This document shows positions 10,401 through 19,869 of a DNA stretch of 64,000 nucleotides, piece after piece (the stretch's first letter is position 1; every line of letters begins with the position of its first letter). The DNA is taken from the NCBI GenBank assembly GCA_017504795.1, contig JAFVQM010000010.1, forward strand, positions 48,440-112,439, read 5' to 3'. A program made the translations under genes and the position numbers. The notes below the pieces were generated by a model. The model was not told where the DNA came from. It saw only the letters and a program-made list of their open reading frames with translations, and ran no database searches. The stretch comes from Clostridia bacterium. GTDB taxonomy: Bacteria; Bacillota; Clostridia; Christensenellales; Borkfalkiaceae.

Positions 10401-11124
10401 CGCTAACGCAGATATATTCGTTATTAAAAACCTTTCGGCAGACGCGGTTTCTAAATCGGTTGAAGAGTTTGCTAAAAAGGCAAGCGAAAGTCAAATCATA
10501 TTCGTTCCGGGCGGGTTCTCGGGCGGTGACGAGCCAGACGGTTCGGGTAAATTCATAACCGCGTTTTTCAGAAACGGCGCGGTTAAAGAAGAAGTTACTA
10601 AACTCTTATCCGAGCGTGACGGTTTGATGGGCGGTATTTGTAACGGTTTCCAAGCCCTTATTAAACTTGGGCTTGTGCCTTACGGTAAAATTATCGATAC
10701 CGACGAAACTTGCCCAACCTTAACTTATAACGATATCGGTCGCCACCAGTCTAGAATAGTTAGGGTAAAAGTGGCGTCGACTAACTCGCCTTGGCTTTCG
10801 GGCGTAAAAGTAGGGGATATTTATAACGTTCCTATCTCGCACGGCGAAGGTAAGTTTATCGCGAGCGATAGCCTTATTAAAGAACTTGCATCTAACGGTC
10901 AAATTATGACGCAGTACGTTGACTTTGACGGCAACGCCACTATGGATATTGCATTTAACCCCAACGGTAGCGTTCACGCGATAGAAGGTATTTTATCGCC
11001 CGACGGTAGAGTATTTGGTAAAATGGGCCACAGCGAAAGAAAGGGCTACGGCTTATACAAAAACGTTTTAGGAAATTACGATATGAAACTCTTCGAGTCA
11101 GCCGTAAAATACTTTAACAAATAA
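7435..11124 (+). CDS. purL: PurL, single-chain phosphoribosylformylglycinamidine synthase
   Basis: A 1229-residue FGAM synthase holding the PurS-like, PurL and PurQ parts on one chain. I place the start at ATG 7435, with TAGGAG overlapping the purD stop, not at the track-like opening at 7417 inside purD. Visible parts: an N-terminal PurS-like region, [41 protein letters not shown] in pieces, and a C-terminal class I glutamine amidotransferase domain beginning [19 protein letters not shown], with nucleophile Cys1069 in GGICNGFQ and a His in SHGEGKF. It is the clade of large PurL found in many Clostridia and supplies its own ammonia. Confidence 0.96.
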   Translation: [1229 protein letters not shown]

Positions 11125-11147
11125 TTTTACTTAAATGGAGATAAGGT

Positions 11148-12818
11148 ATGAAATACTTATCAGATATTGAAATCGCTCAATCTTGTAAACTTGAACCTAT
11201 CTTAGATATAGCAAAAAAATGCGGTATCTCGGAAGACGATATCGAGTATTACGGCAAATACAAGGCAAAGATTGACGTATCTAGATTAAAAGATAAACAA
11301 AAAAGAGCAAAACTTATTTTAGTAACGGCAATTACCCCCACTCCTGCGGGTGAGGGTAAAACCACTACTACCATAGGTTTGGCAGACGCGCTCAATAAAA
11401 TAGGCAAGCAAACGGTCGTTGCTATACGCGAGCCGTCCTTGGGCCCCGTTTTCGGCATAAAAGGGGGCGCTTGTGGCGGTGGCTACGCGCAAGTAGTTCC
11501 TATGGAAGATATAAATCTTCATTTCACGGGTGACCTTCACGCTATCGGCGCGGCAAACAACCTTCTTTGCGCTATGCTTGACAATCATATTTACCAAGGC
11601 AACGCCTTAAATATCGATAAGCGCTCTATAACCTTAAAAAGATGCGTTGATATGAACGACAGGCAGTTAAGAGTCGTGATTGACGGTTTAGGTAAGAAGG
11701 TAAACGGCATAAAACGTGGCGACGGGTTTGAAATCACGGTTGCCACCGAAGTTATGGCGATATTTTGCCTAGCGTCATCAATTACCGACCTTAAAGAAAG
11801 GCTTTCAAAAATAGTGGTTGCATACGATATGGATAAAAAGCCCGTAACGGCAGGGGATCTTGGCGCAGTTGGTGCTATGACCGCGCTACTTAAAGACGCG
11901 ATTAAGCCAAATCTCGTGCAAACGCTTGAAGGAACGCCTGCGTTCGTTCACGGTGGACCTTTTGCTAATATCGCTCACGGCTGTAACTCGGTTATCGCAA
12001 CTGAAACGGCTATGAAACTATCGGACTACACTATAACCGAAGCGGGTTTCGGTGCGGACTTGGGCGCTGAAAAGTTCTTAGATATTAAGTGTAGGTCGGC
12101 TAACCTTAAACCGTCGGCTGTCGTTATGGTCGCTACGGTTAGAGCACTTAAAATGCACGGTGGCGTTCAAAAGGCAGACCTTGATAAAGAAGACTTAAAC
12201 GCCTTAAAGGCTGGTATTCCCAACCTTCTTCGCCACGTTAGAAATATTCAAGAAGTTTATAAACTACCTTGCGTGGTGGCGGTTAATCGTTTCCCAACGG
12301 ATACTCAAAACGAGATAGATTTAGTTGAAAAAGAGTGTAAGGCGCTAGGCGTTAACAGTATTTTATCTAACGTGTGGGCGGAAGGCGGTAACGGTGCGAT
12401 TGAACTCGCAAAAGAAGTTGTAAAAATTGCAGATAGTGAAAACGACTTTACGTTTGCTTACGATTTAGATTTACCTATCAAAGAAAAAATCGAGCAAATA
12501 GTTAAAAAAGTATATCGTGGTAAAGCCGTTAAGTTTACCGACGAGGCTAGCGAGCAAATCGACCTTCTTACCAAAAACGGATACGATAAACTTCCCGTAT
12601 GTATTGCAAAAACGCAGTACAGTTTTTCTGACAACCAAAAATTACTCGGCGCGCCCGAAGACTTTACAGTTACGGTTAGAAAGGTTAAACTTTCGGCAGG
12701 CGCAGGTTTCGTGGTAGTATTAACTGGCAATATTATGACGATGCCAGGTCTTCCAAAAGTTCCTTCGGCTATGAGAATAGACGTTTCGGAAGACGGTGTT
12801 ATCAGCGGACTTTTTTAG
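11148..12818 (+). CDS. fhs: Fhs, formate-tetrahydrofolate ligase
   Basis: A 556-residue enzyme making 10-formyl-THF from formate, THF and ATP. The P-loop [13 protein letters not shown] is at residues 63-75, and [23 protein letters not shown] is a family block. AGTRP-like landmarks such as AAGAGFV appear near the C-terminus ([13 protein letters not shown]). The gene follows purL directly and feeds the two formyl-transfer steps of the pathway encoded upstream, which explains its place in the operon. Confidence 0.97.
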   Translation: MKYLSDIEIAQSCKLEPILDIAKKCGISEDDIEYYGKYKAKIDVSRLKDKQKRAKLILVTAITPTPAGEGKTTTTIGLADALNKIGKQTVVAIREPSLGPVFGIKGGACGGGYAQVVPMEDINLHFTGDLHAIGAANNLLCAMLDNHIYQGNALNIDKRSITLKRCVDMNDRQLRVVIDGLGKKVNGIKRGDGFEITVATEVMAIFCLASSITDLKERLSKIVVAYDMDKKPVTAGDLGAVGAMTALLKDAIKPNLVQTLEGTPAFVHGGPFANIAHGCNSVIATETAMKLSDYTITEAGFGADLGAEKFLDIKCRSANLKPSAVVMVATVRALKMHGGVQKADLDKEDLNALKAGIPNLLRHVRNIQEVYKLPCVVAVNRFPTDTQNEIDLVEKECKALGVNSILSNVWAEGGNGAIELAKEVVKIADSENDFTFAYDLDLPIKEKIEQIVKKVYRGKAVKFTDEASEQIDLLTKNGYDKLPVCIAKTQYSFSDNQKLLGAPEDFTVTVRKVKLSAGAGFVVVLTGNIMTMPGLPKVPSAMRIDVSEDGVISGLF

Positions 12819-12827
12819 GAGATTATT

Positions 12828-14600
12828 ATGAAAGCAAACGAACTTAGAAGAAAATATATAGACTTTTTCGTGTCGAAAGGTCATAAGGAAATATCGTCTG
12901 CGTCGCTTATTCCCGAAAACGACCCTAGCGTGCTTTTTACCACTGCTGGTATGCACCCGCTAGTTCCCTATCTTCTTGGGGAAAAGCACCCGTCGGGCAC
13001 TAGGCTTACCGACCATCAAAAATGTTTAAGAACGGGCGATATCGACGAAGTTGGTGACGCTAGCCATTTGACCTTTTTTGAAATGATGGGCAACTGGTCG
13101 CTCAACGACTATTTCAAAAAAGAGTCGATAGGTTTTAGCCATGAGTTTTTAACTAAAATTTTAGGTATTCCACAAGAAAAAATATCCGTTACGGTATTTG
13201 CGGGCGATAGCGAAGTGCCAAGAGATGAAGAGGCGTATAACGCTTGGAAATCGTTAGGATATCCAGACGAGAGAATTCACTTCTTAGGTAGAAAAGATAA
13301 CTGGTGGGGTCCTGCTGGTGAAACCGGTCCGTGCGGTCCCGATACCGAAATATTCTACGATATGGGAAAACCCAAATGCTCAGACACTTGCGGTCCTCAA
13401 TGCAACTGCGGTAAGTACGTTGAAATTTGGAACAACGTGTTTATGGAATACAACAAGCAAAAAGACGGCAGTTATAAAAAAATGGAAATTCACAACGTTG
13501 ATACGGGGCTTGGTTTGGAGCGCGTTCTATGTATATTAAACGGCGAAAAATCAGTATACGATACCGAAATTTTCAAACCGATAATGGACGGGCTTAAACA
13601 GGCAACGGGCGTTGAAATTACCGAAGAAAACCTTAGAATTTTTAGAATTCTTGCCGACCATTTAAGGGCTATAACCTTTATATTAGGCGACGATAAAGGG
13701 GTATCGCCTTCTAACGTTGACCAAGGCTACGTTTTAAGAAGACTTATTCGTAGGGTATACCGCCACTTAAAAGGACTATGTAATCCCGACGGCGTTATGG
13801 TTAAAATTTCTAAAATAATAGTAGACGAGTTTAAGGGGGTATATCCCGAACTTGAAAGAAATCAAGCGTTTATAGAAAAATCACTTCAAGACGAAGAGAG
13901 AACTTTCTCTAAGACGCTTGACCAAGGCATTAAAATTGCAAGCAAGTTCTTAGACGGGGTAAAAGAGGGCGAAATGCTTAGCGGTGAAATGGCTTTCAAA
14001 CTCTACGACACCTACGGTTTCCCGATAGAACTCACCGAAGAACTCGCAAGCGAAAGGGGTATTAAAGTTGACGTTGACGGGTTTAAGGCGCACTACGTAA
14101 AACACCAAGAACTATCCCGCCAAGGCGCAGACCAAAAGTTTAAGGGTGGGCTTTCGGATAACAGCGAGCAAACCACTCGTCTTCACACGGCAACGCACCT
14201 TCTTAACGGCGCGCTTAGAAAAGTTCTAGGCGATACCGTTTTCCAAAAGGGAAGTAACATCACTCCCGAAAGATTGAGATTTGATTTTTCGTTTGATAGA
14301 AAGATGACGCCTGAGGAGATAAAAGCGGTTGAAGATATCGTTAATCAAGCAATCAAAGACGATATCGAAGTAGTTTTAGAAGAAATGCCCGTAGAAAAGG
14401 CGCGCGAAGTTGGCGCGATAGGCGTGTTTGGAAATAAGTACGGCGAAAACGTTAAAGTTTATACCATTGAAGGTTATTCAAAAGAAATTTGCGGTGGTCC
14501 ACACGCAAAGCGCACTAGTGAACTCGGTTCGTTTAAGATTAAAAAGGAAGAGAGTTCGTCCGCCGGCGTAAGGAGAATTAAGGCTGTAATTTCTCAATAA
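12828..14600 (+). CDS. alaS: AlaS, compact alanyl-tRNA synthetase
   Basis: A 590-residue class II synthetase, against about 875 residues in E. coli. The catalytic core ([45 protein letters not shown]) and tRNA-recognition region are intact. The editing domain is present, with HTATH at about residues 448-452 and CGGPH at 555-559. The beta-barrel segment normally between them and the whole C-terminal C-Ala (DHHA1) domain are absent: after [16 protein letters not shown] the chain passes in about 45 residues to the editing HxxxH, and ends soon after the Cys motif. There is no frameshift, so this is a compact architecture rather than a broken gene. It closes the operon. Confidence 0.9.
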   Translation: MKANELRRKYIDFFVSKGHKEISSASLIPENDPSVLFTTAGMHPLVPYLLGEKHPSGTRLTDHQKCLRTGDIDEVGDASHLTFFEMMGNWSLNDYFKKESIGFSHEFLTKILGIPQEKISVTVFAGDSEVPRDEEAYNAWKSLGYPDERIHFLGRKDNWWGPAGETGPCGPDTEIFYDMGKPKCSDTCGPQCNCGKYVEIWNNVFMEYNKQKDGSYKKMEIHNVDTGLGLERVLCILNGEKSVYDTEIFKPIMDGLKQATGVEITEENLRIFRILADHLRAITFILGDDKGVSPSNVDQGYVLRRLIRRVYRHLKGLCNPDGVMVKISKIIVDEFKGVYPELERNQAFIEKSLQDEERTFSKTLDQGIKIASKFLDGVKEGEMLSGEMAFKLYDTYGFPIELTEELASERGIKVDVDGFKAHYVKHQELSRQGADQKFKGGLSDNSEQTTRLHTATHLLNGALRKVLGDTVFQKGSNITPERLRFDFSFDRKMTPEEIKAVEDIVNQAIKDDIEVVLEEMPVEKAREVGAIGVFGNKYGENVKVYTIEGYSKEICGGPHAKRTSELGSFKIKKEESSSAGVRRIKAVISQ

Positions 14601-14611
14601 AATTATAAAGT

Positions 14612-14642
14612 AAAAAAAAGCGTGTATATTACACGCTTTTTT
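14612..14642 (+). terminator. intrinsic terminator of the pur-fhs-alaS operon
   Basis: AGCGTGTA and TACACGCT form an eight-pair stem with a three-base loop, followed by six Ts and preceded by an A-run. It lies 12 bases after the alaS stop. Confidence 0.9.
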
Positions 14643-14654
14643 CGTTTTCCTTTG

Positions 14655-14683
14655 TTGACAACGTAGTTGAGTAGCAGTATAAT
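14655..14683 (+). promoter_or_regulatory. consensus sigma-70 type promoter for the symporter operon
   Basis: TTGACA at 14655-14660 and TATAAT at 14678-14683, with exactly 17 bases between, both perfect matches. The predicted start is near 14690, leaving only about 25 bases of leader before ATG 14715 and no clear Shine-Dalgarno. Confidence 0.85.
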
Positions 14684-14702
14684 TATAATACTATTATAAT
14701 TA
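14680..14702. promoter_or_regulatory. palindromic candidate operator over the -10 and start site
   Basis: A perfect 11-base inverted repeat around one central C (arm TAATTATAATA), running from inside the -10 box to past the predicted +1. The position suits a repressor site controlling the aryl-acid operon. The arms are only A and T, so chance symmetry is possible. Confidence 0.45.
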
Positions 14703-14714
14703 CAATGGTGTTTT

Positions 14715-16253
14715 ATGGTGCTAGATTACGTCGTTTTAATAATTTACGCGCTTATGATGATAGGCGTTGCAATATATACTAAAAATCGTTCGGGTTCGGT
14801 TAACGACTTTTTGCTTGCGGGCAAAAAGGGGCTTAACGGGTGGATGACGGCTTTTGCCTACGGCACCACGTATTTTTCGGCGGTTATATTTATAGGGTAT
14901 GCCGGTCAGTTTGGTAGGGCGTACGGTTTAGCAAGCGTTTGGATAGGTATAGGTAACGCTATAATCGGCACGCTTATTGCTTGGCTAGTTCTCGCTAAAA
15001 GAACTAAGAATATGACTGCGCGTTTACAATCTAAAACTATGCCTGACTTTTTTGAAAAAAGATACGGCAGTAAAAACCTTAAAACCGTTACCGCCGTTAT
15101 TATCTTTTTGTTTTTGATACCGTATTCAGCGTCCGTTTACAACGGTTTAAGCGCCCTTTTTGAAACGGTGTTTAATATCGACGGTTGGATTGTTATGATA
15201 GCGCTTGCAACCTTAACTGCAATATACTTGTTCTTCGGTGGATATTTTGCAACCGCGCTATCCGACTTTATTCAAGGAATAATAATGATTATAGGCGTTA
15301 TCTTGATGATAATTTGTTTCTTAAATCATGAAAACGTAAACTGGGATATATCGTCAATAGTAAATAACCCCCAACTCACGTGGACTACTTTCGGGTCGTC
15401 AAACACGGGTATTTACGGTAGCACGGTATCGCTTTTATCGCTTATACTTTTAACGTCGTTAGGCGTTTGGGCACTTCCGCAAACGGTACATAAATACTAC
15501 GCTATTCGCGATAAAAAGGCGATAATGCAAGGCGTAGTAGTCAGCACGGCTTTTGCGCTAATTATAGGTTTTATTGCCTACTTCACGGGTGCGCTCAGCG
15601 TACTTTTTCCAGAAGTTTCAGCCGTTCCCGACTCTAAGGTTATACCAGAGATGTTAAACGTAGCAATTCCCGTTGGGTTAACGGGCGTAATTGCGGTGCT
15701 TATACTTTCGGCAAGTATGTCTACGCTTTCTTCGGTATCGTTGGCGAGCGCGTCAGTCGTGGCGGTGGATATTTATGGAAGCAGTAAAGAAGGCGTTAGC
15801 GATAAGAAGGTAAATATCGTTATGAGAGTGCTTTGCATCGTGTTTATCGTTATATCGGTAGTACTTGCAATTCTCAACGAAAAGTTTAATATTACCGCAA
15901 TTGCCTATATGATGGGCATAAGTTGGGGTACGCTTGCAGGCTGTTTTATGGGGCCTTACGTTTTAGGCGTTATTTGGAAAGGCGTTACCAAGCCTGCGGT
16001 GTGGTCGTCAATAATAAGTTCGCTAGTTTTAACGGTGGGCTTAGTAATAATATTCGGTTACGATAAAAACGGGTGGGCGTGTCCGCTCGGCACGGCTATT
16101 AAGTCTGGTATAGGCGTTTCGCCGATGATAGGCGTTATTTGTATGGTATTTTCGCTTATTATAACGGTGGTTGTTAGCCTGTTCACTAAAAAGCCCGACG
16201 ACAGCGTTTTGTACAACGCGTTTGAAAAACCGATTGAAAATGAAATTAAGTAG
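14715..16253 (+). CDS. sodium:solute symporter (SSS family)
   Basis: A 512-residue multi-spanning membrane protein with about 13 hydrophobic segments. The N-terminus (VDYVVLIIYALMMIGVAIYTKNR-type) and the segment FLLAGKKGLNGWMTAFAYG followed by TYFSAVIFIGYAG are typical of the PutP/SSS family. The region ILSASMSTLSSVSLASAS resembles the conserved TM8 sodium-site segment. The substrate cannot be read directly. As first gene of a unit with PaaK and IorAB, uptake of an aromatic or related carboxylate, or of an amino acid, is a reasonable inference. Confidence 0.85.
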   Translation: MVLDYVVLIIYALMMIGVAIYTKNRSGSVNDFLLAGKKGLNGWMTAFAYGTTYFSAVIFIGYAGQFGRAYGLASVWIGIGNAIIGTLIAWLVLAKRTKNMTARLQSKTMPDFFEKRYGSKNLKTVTAVIIFLFLIPYSASVYNGLSALFETVFNIDGWIVMIALATLTAIYLFFGGYFATALSDFIQGIIMIIGVILMIICFLNHENVNWDISSIVNNPQLTWTTFGSSNTGIYGSTVSLLSLILLTSLGVWALPQTVHKYYAIRDKKAIMQGVVVSTAFALIIGFIAYFTGALSVLFPEVSAVPDSKVIPEMLNVAIPVGLTGVIAVLILSASMSTLSSVSLASASVVAVDIYGSSKEGVSDKKVNIVMRVLCIVFIVISVVLAILNEKFNITAIAYMMGISWGTLAGCFMGPYVLGVIWKGVTKPAVWSSIISSLVLTVGLVIIFGYDKNGWACPLGTAIKSGIGVSPMIGVICMVFSLIITVVVSLFTKKPDDSVLYNAFEKPIENEIK

Positions 16254-16262
16254 GATAAAGTT

Positions 16263-17561
16263 ATGATTTGGTCAAAGGTAGAGACGTATTCAAGAGAAGA
16301 AATTGAAAAAATACAACTTGAAAGATTAAAAGAAACGGTAAACCGCGTATACGAAAAGGTAGCGCCTTACCGCAAGAAGATGGACGAAATGGGGGTAAAA
16401 CCGCAAGATATTAAAACGCTTAAAGACCTTGCTAAACTCCCCTTTGTTACTAAGCAAGATTTAAGAGATAACTATCCGTTTGGATATTTTGCAGTAGAAA
16501 AAGATAAACTCGTGAGAATTCACGCATCGAGTGGAACGACTGGAAAACCCACGGTAGTAGGCTACACCCAAGGTGACTTGGAAACGTGGACGGAGTGCGT
16601 TTCCCGTATTGCTTGTATGGGTGGCGCAACCGAGAAAGACGTTAGCCAAATCTGTTTCGGCTACGGTATGTTTACGGGCGCGTTAGGTCTTCACTACGGG
16701 CTTGAAAAGATAGGCGCTACTATCGTTCCGTCGTCAACGGGTAATTCCGAAAAGCAAATAATGTATATGCAAGATTTTGGAACTACTTTGCTCGTGGCAA
16801 CCCCGTCGTACGCGCTTAGGCTTGCCGAAGTTGCAAGGAGTATGGGCATAGACCCTAAAAAGGACTTAAACGTTAAAATAGGGCTTGTTGGCAGTGAACT
16901 TTTAACCGAGGCAATGCGCGAAGAAATGCACAAGTACTGGGGTAGCGATATGTTAGTTACTTCAAACTACGGCATGAGCGAACTTATGGGCCCGGGGGTA
17001 TCGGGCGAGTGCGAGTATCTTGACGGTATGCACATAAACGAAGACTTCTTTATTCCCGAAATCATAAACCCCGAAACGGGCGAAGTATTGCCTGCCGGTG
17101 AAAAGGGCGAACTCGTTATTACTTGCATTAAAAAAGAGGGCTTACCGCTTATAAGATACAGAACGAAAGACGTTACGCGCCTTATCTACGAGCCGTGCAA
17201 ATGCGGTAGAACTTTTTGTAGAATGGAAAACCTTTCGGGCCGTAGCGACGATATGCTTAAAATTCGTGGCGTAAACGTATTCCCAAGCCAAATTGAAGAA
17301 GTAATACTCGGCTTTGAAGAACTCGGCCCACACTACGAAATTATAGTTGAAAGAGAAGGTTACAACGACAAACTTACCGTAAGAGTTGAACTTAACGTGG
17401 AAACGGACTCTTTTGGTGAACTTGAAAGAATTGCAAACGCGGTAAGGGGTAAACTTCGCACCGTACTTGGGCTTGACGCGAAAGTTACGCTCGTATCCCC
17501 AAACACCTTACAAAGATTTGAAGGCAAAGCAAAACGCGTTAAAGATTTAAGGAGTAAATAA
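16263..17561 (+). CDS. paaK: phenylacetate-CoA ligase family protein, copy 1
   Basis: A 432-residue adenylate-forming enzyme. The AMP-binding loop is HASSGTTGKPTVVGYT and the later YGMSELMGPGVSGEC and PLIRYRTKDVT follow the PaaK pattern. The Cys cluster CKCGRTFCR and the hinge RSDDMLKIRGVNVFPSQIEE are also characteristic. It activates aryl-acetates such as phenylacetate or indoleacetate as CoA esters. Its stop shares a base with the iorA start (TAATG), so it is coupled to the oxidoreductase. A paralogue follows at 19870. The physiological substrate and direction are not decidable from sequence. Confidence 0.88.
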   Translation: MIWSKVETYSREEIEKIQLERLKETVNRVYEKVAPYRKKMDEMGVKPQDIKTLKDLAKLPFVTKQDLRDNYPFGYFAVEKDKLVRIHASSGTTGKPTVVGYTQGDLETWTECVSRIACMGGATEKDVSQICFGYGMFTGALGLHYGLEKIGATIVPSSTGNSEKQIMYMQDFGTTLLVATPSYALRLAEVARSMGIDPKKDLNVKIGLVGSELLTEAMREEMHKYWGSDMLVTSNYGMSELMGPGVSGECEYLDGMHINEDFFIPEIINPETGEVLPAGEKGELVITCIKKEGLPLIRYRTKDVTRLIYEPCKCGRTFCRMENLSGRSDDMLKIRGVNVFPSQIEEVILGFEELGPHYEIIVEREGYNDKLTVRVELNVETDSFGELERIANAVRGKLRTVLGLDAKVTLVSPNTLQRFEGKAKRVKDLRSK

Positions 17562-19297
17562 TGAGCAATAAAGTTATAATGCTTGGCAACGAGGCAATAG
17601 CAAGGGGCGCTTACGAAGCGGGCGTAACCGTATCGAGCGCGTATCCTGGAACGCCAAGCACGGAAATTAGTGAAATACTTTGCAAATATAACGAAGTTTA
17701 TACCGAGTGGGCACCCAACGAAAAAGTTGCGGTAGAAGTTGCGTTTGGCGCGTCGGTAGCGGGCGCTAGAACTCTTGCTTGTATGAAACACGTTGGATTA
17801 AACGTGGCAAGTGACCCTATCTACACTTTTGCGTACACGGGTGTATCGGGTGGCGCGGTTATCGTGGTGGCGGACGATCCGGGGCTTGCAAGTTCGCAAA
17901 ACGAACAAGATACGCGCATGATAGCGCGTTCGGCGCATATTCCCGTGCTTGAACCGTCTGACAGCCAAGAAGCCAAAGACTTTACCGTTTTAGCCTACGA
18001 AATAAGCGAAAAGTACGACACCCCCGTCATACTTAGAACAACTACTAAACTTGCGCACTCGCAAAGCGTGGTTGAAATTAAAGATAGGGTAGAAGTTCCC
18101 TTAAAACCATACGAAAGAAACGTAAAAAAATACGTTATGATGCCGGCGTCTGCTATCGGTAGGCACGTTTACGTTGAAGAGCGTGAAAAAAGGCTTAGCG
18201 AAGATGCGAACACCCTTTCCGTTAACAAGATAGAAAATGGCGATAGTAAAATCGGCTTTATAACTTCGGGTATTGCATATCAATACGTTAAAGAAGTTTG
18301 CCCCGAAGCAAGCGTACTTAAACTTGGGCTTGTAAATCCGTTGCCTAAAAAACTTATTGAAGAATTTGTTTCGTCGGTAGAAACGGTATACGTATTTGAA
18401 GAATTAGAACCCGTTATTGAAGAACAGGTTAAAAGTTGGGGCTTAAAAGTTTTAGGCAAAGAATTATTTACCCGCCAAGGCGAGTATTCGGCTAATCTTT
18501 TAAGAAAGGTTTTATTTGGTAAAACCCAAGAAGTTTACCAAAAACAACAAGCGCCCAACCGCCCGCCTATACTTTGCCCGGGCTGTCCGCATAGAAGCGT
18601 TTTCTCGGTGCTTAAAAAACTTAAAATTCACGCATCGGGCGATATCGGTTGTTATACGCTCGGCGCGGTTGCCCCGCTTGACGTTATAGATACCACCGTT
18701 TGTATGGGCGCAAGTATTTCCGCCCTTCACGGTATGGAAAAGGCAGGCGGTAAAGAGTTTATTAAAAACTGGGTGGCGGTAATAGGCGATTCTACCTTCC
18801 TTCACACGGGCGTAAACTCGCTTATCAATATGGTTTATAATAAAGCGACGGGTACGGTTATAATTTTAGATAACAGAACTACGGGTATGACGGGGCATCA
18901 AGAACACTCCGCCACTGGCAAGACCTTAAAAGGAGAAGAAACTTACGCCGTAGACCTTAAATCGCTTTGTTTAGCAGTTGGCGTTCCAAACGTTGTTGAG
19001 ATTAACGCGTTTGACGTTCAAACTCTTGAAAAAACCATAAAAGAAAGCGTTTTAGGTGACGTTCTTACCGTAATTATAGCAAAAGCGCCGTGTGCACTAC
19101 TTAAAGGTCAAAAGTTTTTAACGTACAACGTTATTGACGACGAGAAGTGCAAAAAATGCGGTATGTGTTTGAAGATAGGTTGCCCTGCGATTTCCAAGCG
19201 TGACGGCAAGATGGTTATTGACGACACTATGTGTAACGGTTGTGGCTTATGCCTTAACTATTGTAAATTTGGAGCAATTGAGGTAAAATCAAGATGA
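17561..19297 (+). CDS. iorA: IorA, indolepyruvate:ferredoxin oxidoreductase alpha subunit
   Basis: A 578-residue subunit of the enzyme that oxidatively decarboxylates aryl-pyruvates to aryl-acetyl-CoA, reducing ferredoxin. The order is pyrimidine-binding domain (SSAYPGTPSTEISE), middle domain, then the TPP domain (CPGCPHRSVF, GDIGCYTLG, GDSTFLHTG), and a C-terminal 2[4Fe-4S] module with CKKCGMCLKIGCP and CNGCGLCLNYCK. All eight cluster cysteines are present. It overlaps iorB by four bases (ATGA). Confidence 0.95.
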   Translation: MSNKVIMLGNEAIARGAYEAGVTVSSAYPGTPSTEISEILCKYNEVYTEWAPNEKVAVEVAFGASVAGARTLACMKHVGLNVASDPIYTFAYTGVSGGAVIVVADDPGLASSQNEQDTRMIARSAHIPVLEPSDSQEAKDFTVLAYEISEKYDTPVILRTTTKLAHSQSVVEIKDRVEVPLKPYERNVKKYVMMPASAIGRHVYVEEREKRLSEDANTLSVNKIENGDSKIGFITSGIAYQYVKEVCPEASVLKLGLVNPLPKKLIEEFVSSVETVYVFEELEPVIEEQVKSWGLKVLGKELFTRQGEYSANLLRKVLFGKTQEVYQKQQAPNRPPILCPGCPHRSVFSVLKKLKIHASGDIGCYTLGAVAPLDVIDTTVCMGASISALHGMEKAGGKEFIKNWVAVIGDSTFLHTGVNSLINMVYNKATGTVIILDNRTTGMTGHQEHSATGKTLKGEETYAVDLKSLCLAVGVPNVVEINAFDVQTLEKTIKESVLGDVLTVIIAKAPCALLKGQKFLTYNVIDDEKCKKCGMCLKIGCPAISKRDGKMVIDDTMCNGCGLCLNYCKFGAIEVKSR

Positions 19298-19857
19298 AAA
19301 ACGTTATGATAGTCGGCGTAGGCGGACAAGGTACGCTCTTAACAAGTAGAATTATAGGTAAATCGGCGTTAGCGCTCGGGTATGACGTTAAGATAAGTGA
19401 AGTTCACGGTATGGCGCAACGTGGCGGTAGCGTAGTAACTTTCGTTAGATACGGCAAAAAGGTTAGCGAGCCCGTCGTTGAAGAAGGCGTGGCGGACGTT
19501 ATTATTGCGTTTGAAAGACTTGAAGCATTAAGATACGCGCACTTTCTTAAAAAGGGTGGCGTTATAGTCGTGAACGACTGTCGTATCGACCCTATGACGG
19601 TGGTTACCGGCGCTATGACCTATCCCGAAGATATTATTAAAACCCTTGAAAAAGACTATACGGTTTATTCTATCGACGGGCAAAAAATAGCCAAAGAACT
19701 AGGAAACAGCAAAGTGCTAAACTCAGTAGTTTTGGGCTATGCCACTAGGCATTTAGGCATTGATAAAGAAACGGTTATAAAAACGGTTGAACAAACTGTT
19801 CCACAAAAGACGGTGGAACTCAACGTGAAAGCATTTTTATCCGGATATAACGGTTAA
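19294..19857 (+). CDS. iorB: IorB, indolepyruvate:ferredoxin oxidoreductase beta subunit
   Basis: A 187-residue gamma-type domain protein of the 2-oxoacid:ferredoxin oxidoreductase family. It starts MKNVMIVGVGGQGTLLTSRI, and contains EVHGMAQRGGSVVTFVRYG, both signature blocks. It forms the heterodimer with IorA, whose gene it overlaps. Confidence 0.95.
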   Translation: MKNVMIVGVGGQGTLLTSRIIGKSALALGYDVKISEVHGMAQRGGSVVTFVRYGKKVSEPVVEEGVADVIIAFERLEALRYAHFLKKGGVIVVNDCRIDPMTVVTGAMTYPEDIIKTLEKDYTVYSIDGQKIAKELGNSKVLNSVVLGYATRHLGIDKETVIKTVEQTVPQKTVELNVKAFLSGYNG

Positions 19858-19869
19858 GGAGATTGTTTT

